Assembly (NCBI GenBank): GCA_050309435.1
Contig: JBNRMJ010000017.1
Span: 1 to 47,103, forward strand
Direction of reading: 5' to 3'
Length of the DNA stretch: 47,103 nt
DNA from: CAYXVJ01 sp050309435
Lineage (GTDB): Bacteria > Bacillota > Clostridia > Saccharofermentanales > Fastidiosipilaceae
Shown one piece after another: positions 6,115 through 14,004 of this stretch. Made by a program: the position numbers and the translations under genes. The notes beneath the pieces are model-generated. The model was given only the letters and a program-made list of their open reading frames with translations, did no database searches and was not told where the DNA came from. Each line of letters begins with the position of its first letter. Within the stretch, counting starts at the first letter, position 1.

Positions 6115-7557
6115 ATGAATAGGACTATCAAGATCGATCCAAAACCGCTGTTCAAACTATCGCCTTATCTCTATATGCAATTCATGGAACCTTTGGGCAC
6201 GGCCGATACTTCGGTCGATGCCGCCTGGGATTTCGTACATAATCGCTGGCGACCGGAGCTCATGGAGGCCGTGCAGTATCTCAAGCCTACGATGGTACGG
6301 TGGGGAGGTTGCTTTGCTTCTTATTATCGTTGGAAGGAAGCAGTCGGAGCTTTCGAAGAACGCAAGCCCATGTTGAACCTGGCCTGGGACGGCCTCTATT
6401 CGAATCACGTGGGAACCAAAGAGATTATCTCATTTTGCAGAGAGGTTGCTTCGGAGCCTCTTCTGGTGGTCAACATGGAATCAGACGGACGCATGAACTG
6501 GGCCTACCCTGCTCCCGGTATGGATCGTCTGGGAACGAAGGAAGAAGCGGCAGAGTGGGTGGACTATTGTAATAATCCCGATAACCCGCTTCGAAGATCA
6601 CATGGCGATTCCGAGCCTTATCAAGTTAAATACTGGCAAATCGGTAACGAGACATCCTATGATCCGAACGGTTTCGATCGTGATACTGCCGCTCGAAAAA
6701 CCTCTGAATTTGCCAAGGCCATGAAGAAGGCCGATCCTTCGATCAAGTTAATTGCCTGGGGCGATGACGGCTGGGCCGCACGAATGTGCGAAGAAGCCGG
6801 AGAAGATATTGAATATCTGGCGTTTCATCATCATTTTGATTCAGGTCTGAAAGATTCGCCTTTATACGGAACCGAGTATCGTAAGGATCCTGCCCTGACC
6901 TGGGAGCATCTGATGCATGCTTATCGATCGTTGGAGAGCAAGCTGGATTCCATGCGAGAGCAAGTAAAACCCTTCGGAAAAAAGATCGTCATGACGGAAG
7001 GCCACTTCGCGCTGCCCGGACGCAACCGCTGCGAGGTGCTATCCAGTTGGGCGGCTGGCGTATCCTACGCGCGCTGTATGAACACTCAAGCCAGAAACGG
7101 AGACATACTTGATATTGCCACGATGTCAGACTTCTTCGGAAACAGATGGCAGGTTAATTCTATTATGATTCCCACACCGGTACGAAACTATAAACCTTAC
7201 TTGCAACCGGTCGCTTGGGTGGCGGCTTTATTCAGGCATCACTCGGGTGAAGACGGTATACGGGTTATTGGGCCCTCCGAGCTTGATATCACGGCATCCA
7301 GGACCGGCAATAAACTGTTTTTACACCTTGTGAATACAAGTATGACAGAGAGTCATGAAATAGACTTTGAGATCGAAGGTATGACGATCGAAGGCGGCAC
7401 GGCTTATGAGATCGCTTCCGATCCGATGCTGGAAATCACAGAGCTGATACCCGATGTGTTTAAACCGGTAGAGAAAGCTATTGAAGGAAAAAGTTGGCAG
7501 ATACCGCCAGCCAGTGTCACGGCGATAGAGCTGAATGTTTCGAAAGTCCGGGGATAA
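6115..7557 (+). CDS. GH51-type alpha-L-arabinofuranosidase
   Basis: A 480-residue cytoplasmic enzyme without a signal peptide. GH51 signatures are 'WDGLYSNHVGTKE', the acid/base motif 'YWQIGNE' with E179, 'AFHHHFD' and the nucleophile motif 'IVMTEGHF' with E295. A beta-sandwich C-terminal domain occupies about 385-480. GH51 enzymes release L-arabinofuranose from arabinan, arabinoxylan or arabino-oligosaccharides, although some act on beta-glycans. The start ATG at 6115 follows GGAGAG; an upstream in-frame ATG at 6052 has no ribosome-binding site. It is the first chromosomal gene after the element. The predicted active site is intact; the exact substrate is uncertain because it is shorter than standard AbfA (about 500 residues). 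Confidence 0.78.
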   Translation: MNRTIKIDPKPLFKLSPYLYMQFMEPLGTADTSVDAAWDFVHNRWRPELMEAVQYLKPTMVRWGGCFASYYRWKEAVGAFEERKPMLNLAWDGLYSNHVGTKEIISFCREVASEPLLVVNMESDGRMNWAYPAPGMDRLGTKEEAAEWVDYCNNPDNPLRRSHGDSEPYQVKYWQIGNETSYDPNGFDRDTAARKTSEFAKAMKKADPSIKLIAWGDDGWAARMCEEAGEDIEYLAFHHHFDSGLKDSPLYGTEYRKDPALTWEHLMHAYRSLESKLDSMREQVKPFGKKIVMTEGHFALPGRNRCEVLSSWAAGVSYARCMNTQARNGDILDIATMSDFFGNRWQVNSIMIPTPVRNYKPYLQPVAWVAALFRHHSGEDGIRVIGPSELDITASRTGNKLFLHLVNTSMTESHEIDFEIEGMTIEGGTAYEIASDPMLEITELIPDVFKPVEKAIEGKSWQIPPASVTAIELNVSKVRG

Positions 7558-7565
7558 GAGTCAAG

Positions 7566-8045
7566 ATGGGGAAAGTGATACTGATTTGTGGAAAACTCTG
7601 CAGCGGAAAAACTCATTATGCCGCAGTTTTGAAAGAGGATTTGAATGGCGTCATCCTTTCGATAGATGAAGTCATGCTGGCCGTGTTCGGGCAATATGCA
7701 GGTGAAAAGCACGATGAATATACGGCTAATATTAAGAAGCTCCTCTTAAGTAAAGCTGCAGATATTGCATGTTCCGGGGTAACTGTCATTCTAGATTGGG
7801 GATTTTGGACTGCACGGGATCGCAGAGAGACGAAGGCTTACTTCGCCAATTTGGGTATACGTTCCGAAATGCACTATCTGGACGTGGATGATGCCACCTG
7901 GAAAGAGAGAATTAGGAAACGAAACGCGGCTGTGATGGATGAGAAAGCTGATGCTTACCTGGTTGATGAAAAGCTTTTAGAGAAGTTTTACGGGAAGTTC
8001 GAAGATCCTTTGCCGGGTGAGATTGATTTATGGTTAAGACAATAA
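7566..8045 (+). CDS. P-loop kinase-like AAA_33 ATPase
   Basis: A 159-residue protein opening 'MGKVILICGKLCSGKTHYA', with Walker A GKLCSGKT at residues 9-16. A 'VILSIDEVM' strand, 'VTVILDWGFWTARDRRE' and an arginine-rich 'WKERIRKRNA' lid follow. This is the layout of small zeta-toxin/kinase-like P-loop proteins (AAA_33), which phosphorylate small molecules or nucleotides; the substrate cannot be read from sequence. It starts eight bases after the GH51 stop, suggesting co-transcription, though its ribosome-binding site is weak. Confidence 0.7.
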   Translation: MGKVILICGKLCSGKTHYAAVLKEDLNGVILSIDEVMLAVFGQYAGEKHDEYTANIKKLLLSKAADIACSGVTVILDWGFWTARDRRETKAYFANLGIRSEMHYLDVDDATWKERIRKRNAAVMDEKADAYLVDEKLLEKFYGKFEDPLPGEIDLWLRQ

Positions 8046-8057
8046 GGAACGTAAGAC

Positions 8058-8486
8058 ATGGAATTTCAAGATGCATCGGATAAACTATTCTCGCTAGAGG
8101 CTTACGATATCTATAAACAATCTATGGGGACAGCCACACGAGCGGGTTACGTGAAGCGAATGGATGAGATCATTCAAAATCCTGATTCGCGTTTATATGC
8201 ATGTATTGATAACGAGCAACTCTTGGGATTGATCACGGTTAATCTGATGTCGAAGAAGGCCGCCGCTATATCGGATATGGCCTTTGCTTTTGAGGAAACA
8301 ACGGGACATGGCTATACCACAATCTCCTTCGGTGTGCCGGATGTGGATGCAGAGTATGAGCGATTAAGGGCTTTGGACATAGAGTTTATGACCGAGCCGC
8401 ATACTTATCCATGGGGAAACCGGAGTGTTCATTTCAGGGATCCGGACGGTAATATTGTTACACTGGTTCAACTACGAGAAGACTGA
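8058..8486 (+). pseudogene. In-frame chimera of a GNAT acetyltransferase head and a VOC (glyoxalase-fold) tail
   Basis: Residues 1 to about 74 resemble the first half of a GNAT N-acetyltransferase ('AGYVKRMDEIIQNPDSRLYACIDNEQLLGLITVN...AAISDM'). At 'DMAFAFEE' the sequence switches to the second half of a vicinal-oxygen-chelate protein ('YTTISFGVPDVDAEYERLRA' to 'RSVHFRDPDGNIVTLVQ'). The acetyl-CoA binding half of GNAT and the first metal-binding half of VOC are both absent. The frame remains open, so a 142-residue protein could be made, but neither fold is complete. A deletion between two adjacent genes explains it, with the junction near 8277. It has a weak ribosome-binding site. Confidence 0.7.
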
Positions 8487-8597
8487 ACAGTTCGGTGTCT
8501 TTGACCGGCTTGATATTGAGGCGACTAAAGTCTGCTTTTAAAGTCGGATGCGAATCCGGCTTGCCTGCTAAATTGATCTTAGGAAGGAGAGAGGAAG

Positions 8598-8995
8598 ATG
8601 GAGGTTTTAGACCAGCTGAACCTGGCCATGGCTTATATCGAAGAGCACATAGACGATGATATTGATCTGGCAGATATCGCAAGCGTAACCAGTTACTCGC
8701 CGTATCATTTCGGGCGTTTGTTTTATTACATAGCGGATATGCCTCTGACGGATTACCTGCGTCGGCGCAAGCTTTCGCATGCGGCGATTAAGTTACAAAG
8801 CGGTTGTGACAGAATCATTGATCTGGCTGTTCAATATGGTTATGACAGCGCGGACAGTTTTTCCAGAGCCTTCACCAGACAACACGGTGTAACTCCATTT
8901 ATGAAAAGGCAAAAGGACCCGACCTCGAAATGTACTACGACAGCCCCGACGGATCCTTTTTCGAGGAAGTCTGGATCCCTGTCGTACATGCGTAG
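8598..8995 (+). pseudogene. AraC-family regulator with most of its GyrI-like domain deleted and out of frame
   Basis: The ATG at 8598 follows GGAGAGAGG. Residues 1 to about 100 are a normal AraC DNA-binding domain with two helix-turn-helix units ('DLADIASVTSYSPYHFGRLF' and 'IIDLAVQYGYDSADSFSRAF', ending 'HGVTPF'). In related proteins a GyrI-like effector domain of about 150 residues follows. Here only its last segment survives, in another frame: 'GPDLEMYYDSPDGSFFEEVW' to the TAG at 8993-8995. The original frame runs on to 9002 as nonsense. An internal deletion of several hundred bases is inferred; the remnant might still bind DNA. Confidence 0.75.
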
Positions 8996-9038
8996 ATCTT
9001 AATCTTGCAACATTTTAGATATCGACTATTTTCCAATG

Positions 9039-9071
9039 CAACTCACGGAGAGATCTGTGAGTTGTTTTTTG
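9039..9071 (+). terminator. Strong rho-independent terminator
   Basis: CAACTCAC (9039-9046) pairs perfectly with GTGAGTTG (9057-9064), followed by six T. It ends the transcript that covers the AraC remnant. Confidence 0.9.
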
Positions 9072-9191
9072 TCGCAGTCCCGTTTATGACCCACCTCCTG
9101 TGATACCTTCTAAGTGGAAGATACTCGCAACTTGAAACAATATTAGATCCAACACTTTGGATACTAAGAATTTTCATCAAGGAGGTATTTT

Positions 9192-9263
9192 ATGTTCTGG
9201 GCCATTGTTGTATTTATTTTCGCTTTTATCGGTGGTCTGATGTCCGGCTTGAAACCCAAATAA
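9192..9263 (+). CDS. 23-residue putative membrane microprotein
   Basis: ATG at 9192 lies five bases after a perfect AAGGAGGT ribosome-binding site and encodes a 23-residue peptide, MFWAIVVFIFAFIGGLMSGL followed by KPK, ending in TAA at 9261. It is one hydrophobic helix with a positively charged end, so it would sit in the membrane with the C-terminus in the cytoplasm. It stands alone between a terminator and the next genes. No family is recognised; the strength of the ribosome-binding site is the main support. Confidence 0.55.
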   Translation: MFWAIVVFIFAFIGGLMSGLKPK

Positions 9264-9390
9264 ATCATTACCGGCAGAAAGATGAGTGAACAGAAGATGA
9301 TATCTCTATAAGTGAATCAGTATTCATTTACCGGTTTAGCACTTGTAGCACAAGATGCTCGAACGGATAGTGCAGAAAGGAATCAGATGT

Positions 9391-9780
9391 ATGAAGAGTG
9401 AAGATAAGATCAGATCAAACGGTGATGTGGATCCGGAACTCGATCAGTTGATCCGGAGAATCGGTTTTGTGATCGAGGCCGAAAACGCTCGACCCGCGAT
9501 TGTCAACCACGCTGCCGTGCAGAAAGTCAGATTTACTTACGCGCTGGCGAAGTGGCTGGTAAAAGACATGGAGGATGTTAGGGTGACATACACGCTGCAC
9601 CGTCCGTATAAGGCCAGTGGTTCGGTTCATATTGAAGCGCCCCGTCTGGATTTTCTGCGTACGGACCTCTTCATGAAGCTGGTGCGATTCGTCGGTAATT
9701 TCGACTTTTATACGAAGACGAACGGCACGGTTTGCCTGGACTTTGGTTTCAGCGATTTTACCACGGCTATATCTGAATGA
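9391..9780 (+). CDS. Unknown protein of 129 residues
   Basis: Start chosen at ATG 9391, which follows AAAGGAATC; an in-frame ATG at 9355 has no ribosome-binding site. The protein is mixed alpha/beta with a charged N-terminus ('MKSEDKIRSNGDVDPELDQL') and alternating strands ('VRVTYTLHRPYKASGSVHIE', 'GTVCLDFGFSDFTTA'). It has no signal peptide or membrane segment. I do not recognise it. It ends 13 bases before the next small unknown gene, so the two are probably co-transcribed. Confidence 0.55.
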   Translation: MKSEDKIRSNGDVDPELDQLIRRIGFVIEAENARPAIVNHAAVQKVRFTYALAKWLVKDMEDVRVTYTLHRPYKASGSVHIEAPRLDFLRTDLFMKLVRFVGNFDFYTKTNGTVCLDFGFSDFTTAISE

Positions 9781-9793
9781 AAGAAGGTTATAT

Positions 9794-10147
9794 ATGGGTA
9801 TTGTGAGTTGCGAAGATATTGGATTAATGGTTATTGACGAAATAACAGACAGTCTTCCCGGCGGTTATGCTGTGCTTGGGTTGAGGCTTAACGTCTTCAA
9901 GATGATATGCCGGCAGTTTGACAATTTACGAGACAAACTGGAGATACAAACTTTCGCTGTCGAAGTAAACAGGGAAGATTTCAGCATCGTAGTCTCCATT
10001 GTCTGTCCGATGTTGACGGCTGATCGACCCGTTCATCCGATCTGCGAGCTGATCGAAGAGGCATCGGCTTTCAAACTAGAACCCCTGGGAGATGGCGAAT
10101 ATTTAAGAGCAGAGTTTGTTTATCCCGGTATCTGGGCTGAGAATTGA
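9794..10147 (+). CDS. Unknown protein of 117 residues
   Basis: Start at ATG 9794 with AGAAGG upstream; the frame is open back to 9743 but overlaps the preceding gene. The sequence alternates strands and helices ('ITDSLPGGYAVLGLRLNVFK', 'LEIQTFAVEVNREDFSIVVS', 'YLRAEFVYPGIWAEN'), suggesting a small cytoplasmic alpha/beta domain. No family is recognised. It sits in a set of two or three small orphan ORFs between a microprotein and the uronate operon. Confidence 0.5.
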   Translation: MGIVSCEDIGLMVIDEITDSLPGGYAVLGLRLNVFKMICRQFDNLRDKLEIQTFAVEVNREDFSIVVSIVCPMLTADRPVHPICELIEEASAFKLEPLGDGEYLRAEFVYPGIWAEN

Positions 10148-10169
10148 AGATTGAAAGAGGTTTTGATAT

Positions 10170-10363
10170 ATGTTTGAAAATGATTTTTTTGATTTATTTG
10201 GCGATGACAGTCTTCTGTAGCGTGCGCTTGAATTGGAGATACTCGGGCTGCACGAAGAGGAAGACGAGAAGGATCTATCAGAAGCATTTTAGAAGAGGAC
10301 GAGGATGACGATCTAAGCGATGCTAGCGATAAGTCAGATGATGGCTTCGACGACGCGACTTGA
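10170..10363 (+). pseudogene. Broken small acidic ORF
   Basis: ATG at 10170 begins MFENDFFDLFGDDSLL and meets TAG at 10218. The same frame then continues 'RALELEILGLHEEEDEKDLS' to another TAG at 10290. A different frame continues acidic residues ('EDEDDDLSDASDKSDDGFDD') to TGA at 10361. One nonsense change and one frameshift would restore a single acidic protein of about 64 residues. It could equally be chance acidic composition; the weak ribosome-binding site (AAAGAGG) and position after two small ORFs support a decayed gene. The rest of the gap to 10523 shows nothing clear. Confidence 0.4.
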
Positions 10364-10523
10364 GCGGCGGAAGAAATAATACCTGATCGATTCTAACGCC
10401 TGCTTCATATACACAATATATTGAAACAAACTCCGATGATGTCGCAATTCTTTTCTGTTTTGATACGGTAAACTGGCAGTAAGTGGATAAAACATAGCCG
10501 ACTAGTATCAGAAAGGAAGAAAT

Positions 10524-11960
10524 ATGGATCTGAATCAGTTTGTTCTTAATTTAACCCACCAAGGATTGGTCCAGTATAAGGCTTCCGTCAAAAGCCTGGA
10601 CAGCAACTGCTTTTCGATTGTCAGAAATGAAAAAGGAAAGTATCTTGCCGTAACGGGGCCTGAAACAGACAGTTTCGAAGGCCGGATGCTGGAGGCAGAA
10701 GTGAAGCTATGCCCCTTATCGGTCCATAATGCGAAGCGACTGATGGAACTGTTTCCCTGGACGAAGCCCGTTTCAAATCCGGGCAGACGTTTTAGTTTCG
10801 GCCTCGGAGACCGTCTCGGGATGGCTACGCCCGGTCATATTCGGGCTATTAGCGGAGTGGATGTATTCCCTGTTTTCGCTCAACAGTCCATACGTGAACT
10901 AACTTTGACGAAGCGAAGCTTCCCGGATGTGATCGCGGCAGCTTGTTTCGCTGTGTTTCAAGAAGGGTATCAGGATGGTTACGGTGCAGATGGCGATCAT
11001 CTGAAGACAATTGACGAGATCACTTACGCAGTGGAAAGCGGCTGTACGATGATTACCCTGGATTGCTCCGAACATATTGACAATGAGGCGAACGGACTTT
11101 CGGGAACAGATCTGGAAAGCGCATATAAGGCAGTACCGGAAAAGGTTCGCAAGCATTACGAAAGCAAGTACGGAGAAACTCATTTGCCTGTGATTGGCAA
11201 TATTGCTTCGGACGAACTCCGGAAGATTATTCTGACATTCTATAAAGCAATCGAACATACGAAACGTTGTTATACGCACATGATCAGTCTCAACGATACG
11301 GTTGATTTCGAGATGTCGATCGATGAAACGCCCGGCGTGACATCGCCGGCCGAACATTATGTCGTCGCTTCGGAACTGTACGCTGCCGGTATCAAAGTTT
11401 CCAGTATGGCACCTCATTTCTTTGGTGCGTTTGAAAAGGGAATCGATTATGTCGGAGATCTCAAGCGTTTCGAGCAGGAACTCGAGATCCATCAAGCGAT
11501 TGCCGATCATTTCGGATATCGTCTCAGCTTGCATTCGGGATCGGATAAGTTTTCTGTATTCCCTATTTTCGGCAGGATCACCAAACTGAATGCTCATACT
11601 AAAACAGCAGGCACAAACTGGCTGGAAGCAGTACGTGTACTGGCACGCTATAATCCCGCTTTATTCCGGCGTATGCTTCGCTTTTGTATCGAGCATCGCA
11701 GCGAAGCCCAACGATATTACCATATCAGCAGTCGTATTGATGATATCATTCCATTGGACAGCCGTTCGGATGACGAACTTCCTTTGTATCTGGACGAAGA
11801 TCCGGCCAGACAGACCATTCATATTACGTACGGACTTCTCCTGAGCGAAAGCTGGTTTCGAGATGAATTCTTCAAGTTTATGGATGATCATGAAGAAGCC
11901 TTCGCCGAAGGACTTGACAGGCATATCAGCAGACATTTTCTTGCCTTGGGTGCCAAGTAA
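10524..11960 (+). CDS. uxaE: UxaE-family tagaturonate epimerase
   Basis: A 478-residue cytoplasmic protein. The segment 'GHIRAISGVDVFPVFAQQSI' near residue 105 followed by 'GYQDGYGADGDHLKT' is characteristic of the tagaturonate/fructuronate epimerase family (UxaE), a metal-dependent TIM-barrel enzyme known from Thermotoga. It interconverts D-tagaturonate and D-fructuronate, allowing galacturonate and glucuronate routes to merge. Late motifs include 'YRLSLHSGSDKFSVFP' and 'KTAGTNWLEAVRVLA'. The start has AGAAAGGAAG upstream. It leads an operon with an esterase and a Gfo/Idh oxidoreductase, suggesting pectin- or glucuronoxylan-derived substrates; other uronate genes are not in the window. Confidence 0.82.
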   Translation: MDLNQFVLNLTHQGLVQYKASVKSLDSNCFSIVRNEKGKYLAVTGPETDSFEGRMLEAEVKLCPLSVHNAKRLMELFPWTKPVSNPGRRFSFGLGDRLGMATPGHIRAISGVDVFPVFAQQSIRELTLTKRSFPDVIAAACFAVFQEGYQDGYGADGDHLKTIDEITYAVESGCTMITLDCSEHIDNEANGLSGTDLESAYKAVPEKVRKHYESKYGETHLPVIGNIASDELRKIILTFYKAIEHTKRCYTHMISLNDTVDFEMSIDETPGVTSPAEHYVVASELYAAGIKVSSMAPHFFGAFEKGIDYVGDLKRFEQELEIHQAIADHFGYRLSLHSGSDKFSVFPIFGRITKLNAHTKTAGTNWLEAVRVLARYNPALFRRMLRFCIEHRSEAQRYYHISSRIDDIIPLDSRSDDELPLYLDEDPARQTIHITYGLLLSESWFRDEFFKFMDDHEEAFAEGLDRHISRHFLALGAK

Positions 11961-12003
11961 GTTCCGGATAGGTCTCTAAAAAAAGCAAACGGAGTAGATT
12001 TGG

Positions 12004-13956
12004 ATGAATCCGAATACATACTACAACTGTCAAAACGAGTTGCATATATACAGCAGGGAACGTTTGTGGAGCGCTTTGGATCGAGCTACTAAGGAGCGCC
12101 AAGATGCGATGACTAATCTTTCGTTGTATAGAGAAGAGCTGCGATCAAAACTCATAGCGCTTCTGGGGCTGAAATCAGCAGATCTGAAGAATGTTTCACT
12201 GCCCGGAGTCGAAACGATTGATGTGGTTGAAGACCGGGGACTGCTGATCGAAAAGCTCCTATTGACACCGGCTGACGGTCAGTATATCCCGGCACTGGTT
12301 TATAAACTCAAGAATCAGACTAAAGCTGCTCCGGCTGTTCTTTTCCTTTGCGGTCATGACCATAAAGGGAAGGCTGCAGATGAGTATCAGATTGCTTGTC
12401 GTATCTTGGCCAGAGAGGGTTTCGTCGTCCTGACGATCGATCCCCCGGGTCAAGGCGAGAGGCTGGCTTTTCCAAACGGTGCACCAAAAGGTGAAGATCC
12501 GAGATGGTTTACGCCCGGAACAACGGAACATACTCTGCAGGGACTGCCGGCTTTCTTTCGAGGTGTATCATCGGCAGGCTATTTCATGAGCGAAGCTCTG
12601 GCGGCCTTGGCTTACCTGGCCGGTCGTCCTGATGTGAGATCGGATCAGCTGGCAGTGAGCGGTAATTCCGGCGGAGGCTTCCAGAGTACTCTTCTTGCTT
12701 CGATTTGTCCGGATGTAGGGGCTGTGGCTCCGGGGACATTTATTAGTAGCAGACGCAGTATCTTTGATTCGGCTGTGCCTCAGGATGCCGAACAGTGCAT
12801 TCCTGCTAGTGAAGGACGTGCCTGGGATCACAGTGATTTCCTCCTCTTGATCTCGCCTCGTCCCTGTCTGGTTCTCGCTGCCGAAGATGACTTTTTCCCG
12901 ATCACGGGATGCAAACGAACCGTGAGAGAGTCTGCCGTTTTCTGGAAAGATCAAGCCGGGAAGGGCTTGGAGCTCTTTGTTGACGAAGGAGGACATCGCT
13001 ATTCGGAGAATATGGCCGTTAAAAGCGCAGAATTTTTCTCTGCTGTCTTTCGTAAAGAAACAAGAGTGGACAAAGAGAGGGAAAGAGCCTTACCGGTAGA
13101 GCTGATCAACTGCTCGGAAAGCGGGCAGATTATTCTGGATCGACCGGAACAAGATACGTGGATAAAATTTGAACAAAGGGCTCGCGAAAGCTTGTCGGGG
13201 AGAGTAAATTATCCTGACGAGTCGCCTGATTCTAGTGCTAAGTGGCTTCGTGATGCCGTGTTTAACGGTCGAGATGCCCGCATGGAACTTGATTTTGTTT
13301 GTCACCATAAAGAAGAAATTGAACTAGAAGGGATTGAAAGCCCGATTTCGCTTCGCTATCTTCTCTGGGAAAGCTCGGAAGGTCTTCATAACTACGGTCT
13401 ATATCTCAAAAAGAGTACAGATACGGGTGTGGATCGAAGAGCAGGTTGTTTGTTTGAATCCGATCGCCCGCTTTTATATAAACTGACAGAGAGCCCGGAT
13501 CACCCGGATGCGCCTGATGTCAGACAAGCGTTAAGCCAAGACTGGCAAGTCTTTATCCATATTCCGACTGCAGCAGGTCCCATTGCCCCGCCGGCGCTCG
13601 GGGGACGCGATCCGGATGGTCTCTTCGGTGCTCGTAATAAGCTGACCATGGACTTAATTTCGGCCGGAGATTCGTTGGCCGCCATAAGAATCTATGACTG
13701 CATAACTTTATTATCGTTTATCTCGGAGCAGATAAAAACCTCAGGTAAGTCAACGAAGATTATCTTGTCTGCAGATTCTTTATATGGCTTATATCTCAAA
13801 CTTGCCAAGCGACTGGGAGCAGCTGGAGAGCCTGATGAGATGCTAAGAAAAGTGATCGATATCGATGAATTCCTACCGCCCGGGCAGTATCGGCCCGATA
13901 TTGTTCCACAGATTTTATTGCCCGGCATTCTAAAGCGAATACCGGCGGAAATATAG
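12004..13956 (+). CDS. Large alpha/beta-hydrolase esterase (acetylxylan-esterase-like)
   Basis: A 650-residue protein without signal peptide. The alpha/beta-hydrolase catalytic triad is visible: 'VSGNSGGGFQ' with nucleophile S222, 'VLAAEDDFFP' with D295 or D296, and 'DEGGHRYS' with H331. The oxyanion-side loop is 'LFLCGHDHKG'. Residues about 345-650 form a second region, apparently a second hydrolase-like or regulatory half ('LSQDWQVFIHIPTAAGPIAP', 'AAIRIYDCITLLSFISEQ') that lacks a clear GxSxG motif. Such enzymes deacetylate plant oligosaccharides in the cytoplasm after import. It lies 43 bp after uxaE and 48 bp before the oxidoreductase. The substrate is inferred from context. Confidence 0.72.
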   Translation: MNPNTYYNCQNELHIYSRERLWSALDRATKERQDAMTNLSLYREELRSKLIALLGLKSADLKNVSLPGVETIDVVEDRGLLIEKLLLTPADGQYIPALVYKLKNQTKAAPAVLFLCGHDHKGKAADEYQIACRILAREGFVVLTIDPPGQGERLAFPNGAPKGEDPRWFTPGTTEHTLQGLPAFFRGVSSAGYFMSEALAALAYLAGRPDVRSDQLAVSGNSGGGFQSTLLASICPDVGAVAPGTFISSRRSIFDSAVPQDAEQCIPASEGRAWDHSDFLLLISPRPCLVLAAEDDFFPITGCKRTVRESAVFWKDQAGKGLELFVDEGGHRYSENMAVKSAEFFSAVFRKETRVDKERERALPVELINCSESGQIILDRPEQDTWIKFEQRARESLSGRVNYPDESPDSSAKWLRDAVFNGRDARMELDFVCHHKEEIELEGIESPISLRYLLWESSEGLHNYGLYLKKSTDTGVDRRAGCLFESDRPLLYKLTESPDHPDAPDVRQALSQDWQVFIHIPTAAGPIAPPALGGRDPDGLFGARNKLTMDLISAGDSLAAIRIYDCITLLSFISEQIKTSGKSTKIILSADSLYGLYLKLAKRLGAAGEPDEMLRKVIDIDEFLPPGQYRPDIVPQILLPGILKRIPAEI

Positions 13957-14004
13957 ACATAAATTCAGTTGAAGAGATTGATGATAAAGGAAAAGGAGAA
14001 TCAT

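Noticed and set aside
8541..8562. Inverted repeat AAGTCGGAT / ATCCGGCTT as a terminator
   Set aside because: There is no T run and it lies just upstream of the AraC ribosome-binding site; a leader hairpin is possible but unsupported.
10899..11597. A 232-codon minus-strand frame opposite uxaE
   Set aside because: It is a codon-structure shadow of the uxaE gene, with no ribosome-binding site and no recognisable domain.
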